Positions 29,490 through 42,640 of a DNA stretch of 64,000 nt are shown here, in pieces; the first letter of the stretch is position 1; the number at the start of each line of letters is the position of its first letter. Origin of the DNA: Pagrus major (taxonomy: Eukaryota; Chordata; Actinopteri; Spariformes; Sparidae); contig NC_133230.1 in assembly GCF_040436345.1 (NCBI RefSeq), positions 16,564,197-16,628,196 of the forward strand, in the 5' to 3' direction. The position numbers were made by a program, and so were the translations under genes. The notes beneath the pieces are model-generated. The model made no database searches. It was not told the DNA's origin and saw nothing but the letters and a program-made list of their open reading frames with translations.

Positions 29490-31075
29490 ATGTCATACTG
29501 TGGACTCTTGGAGGCATGTGGAGACCCTGCAGCAGCAAGTAGAGTAGAGCTCTCCAGATTTCCCTACACAAACGGAAAACCTGTGTTTGGAAAGAAACTA
29601 TACGCACCGTTATACAGATTTTTCCCTCCTGCCCTCCTTCCTGTATTTGTGTTGAATTGTTATTCTTCAGTAGTTCCTTTGGTCGACTGTTTTATAAGGT
29701 GTCACTGTACCGAAAACCCAGTCACAGTAAATAGAGGCGCTATACATACATTGCAGTGTAACAGTGTTTTTTTGACTGCAGCCAGTCAGTCGGAGAGATG
29801 ATGTAATCTAATGTGACCCTAAAGTGGCAATATAAGCATAAATGTTTTCCTTTTCAACGTGTTTGCCTCCTGTTCAGTTCCAGTGAACATTCATAAATGA
29901 CCCATTCTTAGATTCTACAGAATGGGTTCTCTGGCAATCATACGTTGAATGGAGTCATTAGAAAGCTGTGACATTGAATCGGAGAACCAAAACGTATATT
30001 CAGTTTCAACTGGATCTTTAGCTGCTATCAGGCCAGAGAGCCTTCTGAAGTCAACATGAAACAAGAATTTTACCTCGGTTTTACCTGGCCACGTCAAGCA
30101 TGCATGCTATAGATTCACTTCTCTCCCAAGTCCCATTGATGTTTGTTTTTTAATATCTTGATTGACAACAAGGAAAGACATTTAGTATCTTAAATATACC
30201 ATAACTGGTGAATGCATTCATGTGAAGTTTGTTTTATTTTAGTTGGTTAAGAGGAGGGTGTAACTATAATTCTTTAGGAAATTCTGCCATCAAACTAAAC
30301 CAGGACTATCCTTGCCAGTAAGCAATACTGCCAGTCTCTCCAGTTTTGGAGAATATTGCAGATTAGTGCTCTTTTATAACAGCTGTCAAGGTCGATCTTG
30401 CATCAGTCTTTCCCATCCTGCAACAAAGCAATGGGTGGTCCACACTCTGAAATCTTTTAAGTTTTCAAAGAAGGAAGCATAAATGTGAACTCATGAGCCA
30501 GGTTGCTTCTACATTTCATTAACATGGGATTTTGCATTGAACTTCATTTATAAACTATTTGAAGGTGTGGTGGCGACTCTGTAGTCGTCCATCATTACTG
30601 CACCAACACATGCACAACCTGATCTGCCTCAGAACTTCATCTGATGTTTGGCAGAAACACACTAGCAGTCCAGGGATATTGATTGCTTCCACACTTCATT
30701 GTTAGGGTACATACCAAAGACTGAAACAAGCAGTCGACAGTATGAATGCATATCCTCACTCACGTCTTAATGACAGGAATATAAATTATAGAGCTTAAAC
30801 TGAGTGTTTCTTTTTCTTTATCCTCTTCATGTGGAGAGTGCAAAGTATGTCTGGGTGAATGAAAATGAAAGTTTCTTTAAAATAATTCAGATATTCATAT
30901 AACTCCTTAGATAAACAAACATACAGCTGTATCAGGCACTGACACTCCAGATTCACTAAAGAACTTGTTTGATGGCATTGCTGGGGAAAAAACATTTTGT
31001 TTACCCTATACTTTTGTTATGCGTGTTGTACAGTTAAAATTAATGAATAAATCTTTTCCTATCCTGGCTCCATAC
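29490..31075 (+). other. prcc: prcc 3' untranslated region
   Basis: Continuous non-coding sequence from the prcc stop to an AATAAA at 31046-31051. No other exon is visible. The UTR end is inferred from the signal. Confidence 0.6.
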
Positions 31076-31465
31076 TGTTCAGTGCAACTGCTTAGTTTTT
31101 GGTATCAAAGTGATGCAAATATGCAAATAATATAACAAAAGATCTGTTTATCTGTGTAGCATTTCCCAGTATAACACTGAATTGTCTATTGATGAAAACC
31201 TTGGGCAGTCTCCTACAAAAATCTTTTAAAGTGTATGAATTCCCACAATACTTCATTCAACAACACAGTTCACAGCGTCCAGCTGAATTAAAACTCAGTT
31301 GTAATATTCATGCACATAACTTGATTCTTTTTTTAAAGACACGTCCACACACGAGGAGGAACTGAACGGAAACATTTTAATAATCACGCTCTGTTTTTTT
31401 TTGCATGTATAATGTGTATTACTGGTAAACAATATCTATTTCAGCTCTATGGACTTCTTAATTCT

Positions 31466-34188
31466 TTAATCTTTCTTGGGGTTGTCACTTGGTGGTGCTG
31501 TTGTGTCTTCACTTGTATGTGGACTCGCTGCGGTTTCTTTAGCAGCAGAGGCTCCTTCTGAGGCTGAAGCTTCACTAACTTGACTCACAGAGTCTTTACC
31601 AGCTTCAGCTTCCACTGCAACGTCAGAAATTCCCTTCACTGCGGGGTCAGAAACTGCCTCCACTGCGGCGTCAGAAATTGCCTCCACTGCGGCGTCAGAA
31701 ACTGCCTCAACTGCAGCTTCCTCCACATCAGCTGGTTCTGAAACACCTGCGGCTGCCTGCTGCTGCTTTTGTGCTTTCAACTGCTGCTGATAGCTTGCTG
31801 ACGGGTCTTCGAATGGCACCACTGACACAGGGATGCGAACAGTGTCTATTCCATTAACCTGGGAGATGAAAATAAGAAGTATAAGTAAGAATAAGCTGAG
31901 GTTTGGTAGAATAACGGCCTTAAATATCTTTTTTTGTTTAGTTATTGTTTTTCAAATTGTTGTTGGGTGTGTGAGACTGACATGAAGAAGTGCTCTACTT
32001 CTTATATGTGGCAGGTGCATTTTGCAAAAACGTGTTTACTATATATAAAAAACATTTTAAACGCTTGTGGTTTCTGAATCAATTTGTACAAACTCCTAAA
32101 AAAGGATGCAAATAAACTTGATATAATTATGAATGTGATGCACTGATAATGAACATTTCTTACCATAACGTCACACCAGTAGTCACCCAACTCATTGACG
32201 GACTCAAATGGGAGACTCAATGCATGAGGCGGCACAACAACTCCAAGCTGAGGACAAATTTTATTCAAGTCAATAACTTTACTACGCTTATGTTCATCAG
32301 AGGCACAAACAGGACACTTTTCAGTGTTTTGACTGATAATGTGAGAGGAGAAGGACAGACATACCCTCTTGAGAAACTGTCTCTGGACGACCTCTTTAGT
32401 GACCTGGAATTCTTCCGAGGGCATTTTGTTTATCATCAATTTGGAGTTTTTAAGGAACTCCACTGTCTGTAAAAAAACATGAGGAAACATTTGTTTGAAC
32501 ACAGAGAATAGTCTGTTGTTTCTTTTATCTCTTGATAACTGAGTTATACAGAAGACCTACACAAGTAGAATAATTAAATGGTTCTTAATATCTTCAGCTG
32601 ATGAACTTACCAATTTTCCAGTACGCGTTTGGACTCTTTCCTCTGGTTTACCTTCACGTAAAAGCTGTTAGTAAACAAGATGACAATGATCAATAGCTCT
32701 ACATTTTTATCTGACATGTGGGGGGGATATAAATGACTATATTAAATTACGATACACACTCTTAACTCCTCAGCAAACATCTGTTTGTTCTCCAGTGATG
32801 GATACACAGCGAGGCCTTGAGGCAGCAGCTTGTTTCTGCCAACAGACTTTTTCACAAACACAGTGTCTCCTCTTCCACCGAGCCCTGTCAGAACAAAAGA
32901 AAGTGACTTTTTTAATGAAAAAAAAAAGAAGACTTAAATGCGTTTTATTTTACTTCCTGTGACAACACACAAGTCTGAGGTTTATGTGATCTGTTAAGAG
33001 AGCCGTGTTGTAGTGACTCACTGGCTACGGTCTGCGTCAGGATGAGCTCCATCCTCTCCTTGGGAGCATGTTTGGTGTCTTCAACCAACTTGTAGATTCT
33101 GTGTCTACGAGGGTGAAGCCTCAGTGGACTGCCTATTTTAGATAAGGGCACCTGATACCAACGCTCCACCACGACTGTGCTCTGTGGAAACATCAAATGT
33201 TTACGTCTGCTGTCAGTGAACAGTAGTCTTCACAAAGCTTAGTTATTTATGTGGATACGTGTCTCTTTGTTATTATGAATATTCAGTAAAAAAGAAAACA
33301 AACAGAAAAAATGGTATTGGGGCATTTCTGAAGGGTGGATTTTTTCACATATATACATATTGAACTGACCACCCCTTGTTAGTAAAAATGTCTTTTTTCA
33401 AAAGATGTACCGCAAAGAAGGGTGAAAAATCGAGTTGACCTTTCAACCTTTAGATTGCATTTTTATTCGTTTATTATATTCTGAGTTTGAAAATCATGCC
33501 CATTTAAAACTTATATCTTTACACTTACAATATGCTGATAATAAGGCATATCAGTGAGTCTTTATATCTAATACCAGGTGTTAAACAAGTTCCCCAGGAT
33601 TTTCTAAACACAAAGGAATTAAATACCAATACTGCAAAAAGGAAGAGAAAAACAAGTATCTCAAAGGATGAATGGATGAGTTTATAAGCAGAAAATGAAA
33701 AATGAAAAACAGATATTTTAATATAACACTATAACACAAACGTAATTCAAAGACACAATCTTAAGTTCTGGGAATATGTGTGGAAATGGTGGATTGTGTT
33801 TACTACTGTATGACATGTGATAGACTACATGAATAACTGCAATACACATGTTATTTATTATTTTATCGAAAATATTTGTGTAAACAGGAATATAAATCGC
33901 CATAAATTCAGAGGTCTACAGTCTGTAGCCAGTAAGGTGTTTTAGTGAATGACGTTAATACACAAAATGTACTCAAGTTTTTTAAATCACAAACAATTAT
34001 CTAAAAAGTACTGAGCGATGTTTATTACTTGTCACTCCTGAGTTGCAGCAGTTTCATACGTGAGCAGATAGTTGTGTTATTCTGTTAAACAGTGTGGAGA
34101 CACTGACCTGAGCTGGAGTCAGAGAGAAGCTCCTGACAGCAGGCTGGCTGAGCAGATCCTGAAGGACACGGCGGCCGGAGCTCCACAT
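31466..34188 (-). CDS. mrpl9: Mitochondrial large ribosomal subunit protein bL9m with extended C-terminus
   Basis: A 39S mitoribosome protein of the bL9 family. Seven coding exons on the minus strand: 34188-34108, 33181-33022, 32884-32760, 32664-32611, 32466-32365, 32247-32164, 31858-31466; phases agree and give 332 residues, against 267 that I recall for human MRPL9. Residues 1-27 are a basic, serine-rich leader ([15 protein letters not shown]) fitting a mitochondrial presequence. Then follow [36 protein letters not shown], the bL9 signature [20 protein letters not shown], and the distal [10 protein letters not shown] and GDYWCDV. The last exon continues past [10 protein letters not shown] into a glutamine-rich stretch, then about five 8-residue repeats (AAVEAVSD-like) and an acidic Ser/Thr tail, all absent from the mammalian protein. 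The exon 3 donor is a weak GTGTGT but it is the one that keeps phase. Confidence 0.95.
31608..31720 (-). repeat. mrpl9: 24-bp coding minisatellite in mrpl9
   Basis: About four and a half to five tandem units of 24 bp inside the last mrpl9 exon, each reading AAVEAVSD or a close relative ([24 protein letters not shown]). The unit length is a multiple of three, so copy-number change keeps the frame. Confidence 0.85.
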
Positions 34189-34579
34189 CTTCACTCAACA
34201 CCGGAAAACACCTTCAACTATTTTATTCAGACAAAACACTTAAAAAGTTCACTCCAGTCTTAGCTTAGACCCCTCCACCATCTAATTATTCCTCTGTCAC
34301 CGCTCAGACAACTGCAGCATGCCTGCTAGCCAAAAGCTAAAAGCTAACTAGCGTTTTCGTGTTGTGTGCCGTCAAAGGACCCCACCGGTTGCCATAGTAG
34401 TCCCGGAAAAAGCCTGAATTAAAACTCTAAGTTAACTAAATCAGCCTTTAATCTTTTTAAAATTATGTTTCTTAATTTTTTTTCCCTTTCTGCACTAAAT
34501 ATATTATATTTGTGTCATTTTACATTTAGATTAGAGGCAGTCACTGTCAAAGCACAAGATAGAGACGAGAATTGCAGCC

Positions 34580-35306
34580 AACATTTCTTTATTCTACACC
34601 ATAATCATCCTGACCATCGTGATCTTCATCTCAGACCATTTAACAACTGGTGGTTGTGACAAGACACTCAGAATTCATAAAAATACATCAGTTATGTAAC
34701 ATTTCACATATTCTAATCATGCAAACAACATTAAACTTTGTCTTTACACCATCTCAATCAAGAAAAGCTGTTCCACTGCAAAAAAAACAAAACAAATATC
34801 AATAAAAATGTATCCTCCATCTCAATAATGACTCAATTTTAGCTGCCGCTAGATTATCTTACAATCATCGGCTATCAGCTCAAACATGAACTTGTTTGGT
34901 GTCAACAGGAAGCATGTGATGTGACAGTGCAGTTGTGTGAAAGTGGTGTGATGTTTCAGCAAGTCTTGAGAATAGCTGATGTTGAATTAAGCCGGACAGA
35001 AACGCCAAAGTAAAGCACCTTGTGTGTTGTAACAGAGAAGATATCAAAAACATTGCAAAAAGTCTCAACTGAAGTAAATGCAACTTTTATTTGAGCATTT
35101 ACAGGAAGGTTGCCGAAAGAAGTCTTAAGTTTACTTGCAGCTGCTTATAACTTTTATATATTATAAAAACTGCCAAAAAATATATAAAAACAGCCCACAG
35201 TAGCAGGAGCATAATGCTGTCAAAAATGGGGGAAAGCTTCCCTCCTGTCAAACTCACTGTGAATGTAAAATCCTAATATATTTGGAGACATGAACAAAGA
35301 TTTTGA
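34580..35306 (-). other. Probable 3' untranslated region of the TMEM272-like gene
   Basis: Follows the stop at 35307 on the minus strand. AATAAA signals on that strand lie at 35090-35085 and 34593-34588. Nothing else is seen here. Confidence 0.5.
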
Positions 35307-37251
35307 TCACACATCACCAGCTGGGGGTTCTTCACTTAATGCACCATAGAACGAATGGCGGTTGGGTATCAATCTGCGTCCTGCTCTCACAGCCTTACAA
35401 AGGCCCAGACAAGAGATGCAACACCCACAGACAAAGATGAGAGTCATCGAGGCCCACACCAGTGTGGTGATGACAAAGGCAAAAAGGTAGGTTGGCTTGT
35501 GGCAGTACTGATCTCCAGGTGTGTATTTGGGAGGATATACAGGATAAACCCAGGTGGTGCCTACAGGGGAACAATTCAATTTAGAGTAAAAACTACGCAC
35601 AAAAGCAGAACTTAAAAGCCTTGATAACATATTTTCTCAATCATATTTTTACTGATTGATAGGGTTCAACATCAACACATATTATTCTGTCAAAGGCAGA
35701 ACATTTATCACATGAGAGGTTTCTGACTGTGTCATGTGCTGTTTTCACTTGTTTGAAGTGGGTTGGAAAATATGATGTCACGTACTTCAGTGAACCAATC
35801 AGGATTCAGCAACATTTGAACCAGAATCTGATGACAGTTGGTGGTTTGTTTGGCCACTGTCAACCAAATCTGATGAAACTACACCCACACAATCCTGAGT
35901 TTTTGAGTGCTTAGCCATGAAGGATGTGCTTTGTTGGTGTTGTTGAACTTAAAGATATAATATGCAAGAATTCTGGATTAAAATGTCTTAAAAAATGACC
36001 TTTGTTACATATTATGTTGCATTAAGCGCATTATTCCAAATGTTTCTAATAATATTCAAACCAAGTGAAATCCATAAGTTCACTCAAGGTAACGTAATGT
36101 TTCATTTCGTAGCCTGTTGCTATGACTTCTGGAAGAGAGTCAAGGAACCAATAACCTTTTTATAGGTTCTTTGGTTAAAGTAAAGAAGGAAGTCTGCAAA
36201 TGTGACTAAAAGTAACCTTAAAGAGAACCAAAACCTGACATCACCCATGAACATTTGTGCCTGAGTCACTCCAAATAGATTTTCATCAGCAATTGTGGTT
36301 GTTTATTGGTGTTCACCACTAGCAAAGCGAGATCATTTGTGTTTATTCACATTAATCGCGCAAGTCTTTTAACTTCAAACAGCCAGATTACTTTACTTTA
36401 CATTAGCTGTAAACTAGCAAGCAACAGCACACACAGAGGGTGTGAGTATCTGTGTGTTTGCATTCAGGTCAACTCTCACTGAACTCAGCACTCAACAGCA
36501 ACTCTAGTTCTCTCTCTTTTTTTACCCGCATCTCTACAATGTTACAATGTTATAAAATTAAATAACATCCCCCTCCAGCTCCAGTCGGTAATCAACATTA
36601 AGTAGCATTAAATGGAAATACTTGTTTAGGAAAAGTTCCTAAATTTTGTAGCCTACTTATGTACAGCACTTGGGTAGATAGATATACTTCATTTTCTTTC
36701 TCTTTTCTTTTTAATTATCATGGTATAAATACCTCTCTGGCATTTTCTTACCTGCAATGATCCAGCAGAAAGTGAAAAAGTGCAGGAAGGCCGTGCAGCA
36801 ATAGCTCATGACGCCGGCACATCCGTCGTCCCAGATTCTCGTGCTGTAGGTCACAGACAGAGAGAGGATGCTGGCCCCTCCCAACACTATCAGGTAAATG
36901 GGGATCTTGGGCTCAACTGGACAACTGTCCAGATGTGTAGCCCCTATGATGCAGATGTCCAAAACCCCAAAACAATGTCAATATTAACAAGGGATTATGA
37001 AAAAGACACTAAAACTTCCCAAAGTAATACACAAAATATTAACAGAAGTAAACCTACCCAAAAAAATAGCTGCAATCATAACCATCCACCAGATAAAATT
37101 CAGCACAACTACAAGAAAGGAAGAAGAAGAGGGTCAAGCATTGGTTTAACAGAAGGCAGACATAAACGTGATGGAGGAAAGACTTCTAACCAGCTGATGA
37201 AATCATCGCAGCCTTTTGAGGCGTGGATCCCAGCTGTGGAGACGGGTCCAT
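35307..37251 (-). CDS. TMEM272-like four-pass membrane protein
   Basis: A small integral membrane protein of unknown function resembling the TMEM272 family of fishes. Four coding exons on the minus strand: 37251-37191, 37108-37058, 36943-36752, 35560-35307; phases agree and give 185 residues. The start lies in MDPSPQLGSTPQKAAM. Four hydrophobic segments can be seen: about 18-38 (VVLNFIWWMVMIAAIFLG), 50-70 (IPIYLIVLGGASILSLSV), 85-102 (CCTAFLHFFTFCWIIAG) and 127-155 (TYLFAFVITTLVWASM, then CGCCISCLGLC). Between helices 1 and 2 is the family-like ATHLDSCPVEPKIP. The loop before the last helix has PVYPPKYTP and QYCHKPTY, and the tail is NRHSFYGALSEEPP. Donors GTAGGT, GTTAGA and GTAAGA are used; GTTAGA is unusual. 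A leader exon with donor at about 37340 is likely. I do not assign a biochemical role. Confidence 0.82.
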
Positions 37252-38789
37252 ATCTGCAGTACAGAAAGAAACAGTCTCATCACAATTATATACAGACATC
37301 AAGAGGAAGAGGAGGAGCAGCAGCTGTGTTATACTCTACCTGTCCAGCTCTGAATGGAGACACTTTAAAGCCCTTTTCTTCTTATATAAATGGTTGTCGA
37401 ACCGTGCATGAGTCGGTGTTATTTCCTTTTTTTTTTGTTAGCAGCCGTCACTGTTTTGGCAGGATGTTAAGACATATAAGCATTTCAACAACTGTTTCGC
37501 AACACTTTGTGTTTCCCCAGGAGGAAACATGCAATCTGATACAATCAATCAGCAAGTGTGTTTTAAGCCACAAACTAGTCACGTGGTGCCCGCCAATCCA
37601 AATCACTCTTTTATGAAATTTAAAAAGATGCATTTCATGGGACATAATCAATAGATATTCATGGGATTGCATGGTGCAGTTTGAGGGCTCAATGCATGTA
37701 AACCAACGCAGAAAGATTGGAGTTACACAGACAGTTACACAGACAGTATAAACTGAATTATCAGCTCTCATCAGTGTGGTCGTGACAACATAGTTTATCA
37801 CATATTTTCTCACATGTTACACGGTGCACACTCATTATTGGTTTCCTTCGTCATTTTAGCACCAGGACTAAAGAAGCAGCCATAAAACACTTGTCTATAT
37901 TCATATGATTTCTAAGAAGTGTCTTTTACTTTGACTCGACTGAGTGCTGGTGTTTTACAATGGTTACATCACTGACCGTATTGGAGTCTTTAGCGACAGT
38001 ATGACACTGTTAAGAGTGTAGATATAAGAAGTAAAAGCAATTTAGTGTGAAGCCAGTTCCACAGATTAAGAATTACTGATCAAATCATCAGAAAGAAATC
38101 TCTTTAAAGAGTTTTAAACAGGTATGTTGGCTGTGATGGCCAAATTTGCTTGTTTTTATCTACTGTTGGGAGCAGAATTTAGGATCTGATCTGAACCCTG
38201 CATGTCTCGAATCAGCAGTTGGATAGTTGAAGTGGGCTTGTGATGCAAATGTTGACACATTTTTTTCCCTACTAGGCACCACCTCACACACCAGTGAGCC
38301 AGAACAGGATGGCAGTGCCAAGACAACCTGATGCCAAGAGCCTCTACAGCAGCACTGCCACCCTGTGACAATGAAACATGAGTGCTTATATCTGTGCTGC
38401 CTCAAATGTAACTCCAAAGAGAAACAGGACCACCAACCTGGCAGTTATTTCTGCAAATTCAAGAAATATCTTTCATCAGACTTCTTTTTTTTTACGCAGG
38501 AGATTATGATTATTTATTTGTCTCTTGTCTCCAAATGACCTGACTGGTTATATATACACAGTATATATTCACAAATAGCAATCAAAACACGTCTCAGCAG
38601 TTTCCACTGCAGTTTATTTTCACATCTTGCCATTTCTGATTTATTTTTTTTGTTCCCAGTATTGTTCCCAGTGAATGACACAATGAGAGGTTTCATCCAA
38701 GGTTCATTACAGTAAGTTACACTTTACTATTGAATTCCAGGGTTGATCTCATTGATTGTATAGTCATTGACCAGTCTACCATTCCCTCT

Positions 38790-40594
38790 CTAATGTCTGA
38801 TCATCTTCTTTCTCATTGAAGAAATTGCATATTTCAAACTTGCCCTGCGAGCTTCTGGGTTAAAGGCCTGATTTCTCTTTCTGACCTCTTTTAGCTGGAA
38901 GTCAATGATCATTTGAATAATAGGAGCAGCTGGGAAGTCCATGCAAATGATTCCAAGGCGCTGGTCCAGGTCGGTCTTGGCCCTCAGGTAGTCGTACAGT
39001 TGTGGATTGATGCGCTGCGCGACGGCTCTGGGGAACGCAAACACACCGGCGCCACTGGTGAAGGTGAGAAAGATCTGACCCATGTTTCCTGTCGGTGCGA
39101 CCTCCAGATGTTCATAGACGCTCAACCATTTCTCCTGCACGTACATAAGTGATGGTACCTATAGGGACAGCGAATAACTCAAAATCATTCATCACGCTTG
39201 GCTCGACTGGAACAATTCATAAAATCTATCAACCTTTACTGATTTTTCCCCTTGGTTGTGGGTTGTGTGTGTGTTTGTTGACATCTTACATACCTTCCAG
39301 TCATCAGCTATGTCCATTGAATCATAGCGCATCCCCAAGTCTGGCCCAGAAAACTGTTGCAGGACAATGAGTTTCCCCCGGGCCTCTGCCATGGTTGGCA
39401 CAAGCCGGCTGTGCCACAGCAGGTCCCAGTCAGCATAACGATGGATGTAGTCAACCACGGCGCCGTAGATGTCATTCGTCTCACTGAACTCCTCCTTTAT
39501 GCGCATCAGCACTGTCTCACTGGGATATTCTCGGAGGAAGTCAACCACTCCCTCCAGCACATGGCCGAAGTGCCCTCGTTGATAAGACACCCCGTGATGA
39601 AGGGTGAGGTTTCCCTTGACGTGACGGAGACGGATGTCTAGGAAGCGGATGCCGGCTCGGAGCTGGGAGGCCAGGCTCCAGGTCTGGCACTCAGCATACA
39701 CACCACCGTACACGGCCATGGTGTTGTGGGTCCCAGGCATGGTGACTTCAGACAGCGGCTGATCATCAGGGATGCTGGCCATCCAGGCTGGGTTTAGGAA
39801 CTCTGGGTCGGGTGTGTCGTCATAGTCAGGTCTCTGAATGGCACCCTGACTCAAACCAACGAGTCTAAAACATAACAGATTTGTCAGCAGAGATATTTTT
39901 CTAGTACTAAAAGAATGTCTTGTTTTAAAGGCCTTTTAGACTGTCAATAATGTTGATAAAAATACTTTATTTTTATTACACTGTATTTTTATATTTTTTG
40001 ATATGTTCATTTAAGTAAAGGCCGAGTGTTTAACTTCAAGCAGTCGCATAGTTTGAATTAGCTGTTGGATTTCTTGATCATTACAAAATAATAATAATAA
40101 ATAAAATAATTATTAATTATTAAAAATAATAATGCAGCTGTACGGCTGGTGTCTCCTTCCAATTTTGCTACATATTAGCTTTTTGAACTGTTATATTTTC
40201 GGATTTTGTTACTTCATTACGTAAATGTAATGTAAAATGTAAATTCATCAGCATTGGGGATGAAAGTGTGGGTTTTGGATTAAGAAGGCGCACTGTGTTC
40301 CCAGCTGACAGAGCACAGGACCACAGCGGGACGAGGAGAGGTGGACTAGCTCAAAGGCACTTAAAGTTGATGTACAGTGTTCATCTGATGTTGAAATTTT
40401 AATGTAAAGATCCAAACTGTATTATCATTACTACCTGGTTGCTGCTGTTTACATTCACCCAGACACAAATTCCCAAAATTTTGGGATAAATAAAGTTGTC
40501 TCTTCAAAGTGTTTTGTGTGAAGATTATGTGTTTTCAATCTACTCACCCCACAAGCACCATCAGCTCAATGAACATCCTCTGCTTTTTCATCAT
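38790..40594 (-). CDS. Secreted PI-PLC X-domain phosphodiesterase-like protein
   Basis: Resembles the single-domain, bacterial-style phosphatidylinositol phosphodiesterases (PI-PLC X domain only, without PH, EF-hand, Y or C2 domains). Three coding exons on the minus strand: 40594-40548, 39864-39294, 39158-38790; phases agree and give 328 residues. Residues 1-23 (MMKKQRMFIE, then LMVLVGLVGLSQGA) look like a cleavable signal peptide, so the protein is probably secreted or luminal. Catalytic-type motifs: VTMPGTHNTM with His62, FLDIRLR with Asp92 and Arg94, and LTLHHGVSYQ with His105/106, matching His32, Asp67, Arg69 and His82 of the Bacillus enzyme. The residue after the first His is Asn63 where the bacterial enzyme has Asp. 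NLT at 101 is a possible glycosylation site. A leader exon with donor near 41527 probably precedes the first coding exon. Fish genomes carry several such genes; whether this one still cleaves PI or GPI lipids is unknown. Confidence 0.88.
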
Positions 40595-41526
40595 GTCTGA
40601 TCAGTTGTGGTGACCAGGTCTACGATCAGCAGAGGTAAAGGCAAAAAAAGAAAAGAAAAAAGACACAACAGAGATCAGCATGTAACTAAATGTACCTTTA
40701 ATGTAAAGTGAATAACAAACTGGCCAATAAGATGATCATTTAATTACCGAGAACTACTGTATTTATCTGTTGAACTATCAATAAACTGGTCAACAGGATA
40801 ATGAGAGCCTTGATGAAAACATACATCACCACCTGTCAATGACGTTGGTCGTTAAGAAACTCTTTTTTAAGTTTTATTTCATTAACAATACACCTGTCCA
40901 GGTTTATTGTATAAATATTACAGGTAGTTTTGAACATTCTGATAATATTTAAATTAAATATCCAAAATAAAATGTTGAGGATGACCTCAGAAATTACTGT
41001 TAAAAACCTCACTTTGCCTGCTGGTGGTGCAGAGCTAATAAAAATGTAACTCTTGAACCCTTTCCTCTGTTGATATATAACTATTATTCAGCCTCAGTTA
41101 ATGCTGTCAGGGTTGCACTCCTGATAACTGGATGCTAAGTTCAAGCCTGAAATATATATTTCTCACGGAGAGGCAAGAACAATGTCTTTTAGGTAGATGA
41201 CTTCAGCTACATCAGTATTCGTTGAGATTAGAAAACTAAATGACCTCACTCTTCTCTCCCAGGCTGGCATGTACCTGCATATTCCTTAAAAAAAAAAAGA
41301 AAAGAAAAAGCACTTTCCCTTCGTGAAAACATGTAGAATCTAAACAAACAGTGGAAACAATTAGATCCTGGACCAGGCTAAGGTTGACCTCAGCTCACCC
41401 CACCAGGCCATTTCAATGGCAGGCTTAAACCTTTCTAATCCCAAAACTGAACCAAACCGTCCACTGCTGCTGTGTCAAACCTGCTGATGTGTTGATGTGC
41501 TGCTCTCGTCCGCTCCAGTTCATACC

Positions 41527-41600
41527 TGAAACCAGAAGGTGTTCGTCCTCAGTCGGGTCCGGGTGACTGGGGATAGAAAGAGGGAGAGAGAGAGGGAGAG
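41527..41600 (-). other. Candidate leader exon of the PI-PLC-like gene
   Basis: On the minus strand TTTCAG|GTATGA provides a donor at 41526-41525. The first coding exon has an acceptor (GATCGTAG) about 25 bp upstream of its ATG, so a 5' non-coding exon is required and this one fits. The far end is not fixed; a purine-rich AG microsatellite begins at about 41575. Confidence 0.4.
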
Positions 41601-41606
41601 AGAGAA
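41575..41606. repeat. GA-rich microsatellite
   Basis: Imperfect GAGAGA/GAGGGA run on the plus strand just upstream of the probable PI-PLC-like leader exon. Confidence 0.75.
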
Positions 41607-41870
41607 GAGTGGGGGGTCAGAGGCAAAATGACAGAGTCAGAGTGCCGACCTGGGATGTTATTGTGGGAAATACCATAGAGGAGCAGCTGAGCTCTACGTT
41701 ACAGAGCAGGGGTGGGAGCAGAGGGGTGTGTTTGTGTGTGAGGGGTATTCATCTCATCATGACTCTCACTGGTGGTTCAGAAACCCTAAAAATGAAAAAA
41801 TCTTGTCATGGAAGTGGATTGGAAAATGAGTGGATTAAGTGTTGGGCTTCTGTGTTAAAGGTTTCTTTAA

Positions 41871-42636
41871 AGGGGCAGCTCACCCCAAAATCAAAACATA
41901 CGTATTTTTCTTCTTAACTGTGGTGCTGTTTATCCATCTAGATTGTTTTGGTTTGAGTTGCAGAGTTTTGGAGATCTCCACAGTAGAGATGTCTGCCGTC
42001 TCTAGAATATAATGAAAGTAGATGGCACTTGAAAAACTCAACAGCAATGTCTCTTTCCAGAAATCATGACCCAGTAACTCAAGAAGATCCACAGACAGAG
42101 CGGCTTGTGAGCAGTTTCAAGGTGGAACTATTTTCTATCTACCGAACTACACCAGCCAATAAAATCACTGTGCAGTAGAAGGAGTGCAAATACACATGGC
42201 CATGGGTCTAAAAATCAATTAAACTCTGGATACAGCATCAGAGGTGGAGCCACGTTCATTCCTAGGAAAGCAGTTTCGTGCCTGGCTAGCTTGAATAGGG
42301 ATAAAATGATTTAACTGCACGGCTTTTCTCGACTTCCCAAATGTTATCACACAGAATGGCTCAAATAATGATAAAGAAATAAGTCATTTTGCTGGGGATT
42401 GTGACTTTTACAAAAATGTTTCCACGGTTTTACAGCCCCTCCTTTACAATGTAAGCTTATGGGGAACATTCTTTTTGGGCCCCAGTGCATCATGTGTACA
42501 TAGCCGAGAGGCTCGTTCTCATGACAGCGTGGGATGTAAACATTAATCCTCAGCTGAGCTGTAACTTTAGGCTGCTTATCTTAGCCAAAAGTAAGAGGAT
42601 AAATATGTACTTTTGATTGGGGGTGGGGGAGTCCCT
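41871..42636. mobile_element. 766-bp TTAA-flanked element
   Basis: TTAA at 41867-41870 and 42637-42640. Left end AGGGGCAGCTCACCCCAAAA then TCAAAA; right end TTTTGATTGGGGGTGGGGGA then GTCCCT, an inverted relative of the left. No ORF of note. Twice the length of the other TTAA elements here, so it may be two nested MITEs. Confidence 0.65.
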
Positions 42637-42640
42637 TTAA

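Noticed and set aside
29113-29607. 164-codon minus-strand frame
   Set aside because: Overlaps the last prcc exon and its UTR in antisense. No family resemblance.
36780-37616. 278-codon open frame on the plus strand
   Set aside because: It runs antisense across the TMEM272-like exons, has low-complexity Lys/His/Gln-rich composition and no family resemblance. The minus-strand exons with consistent phases explain the region.
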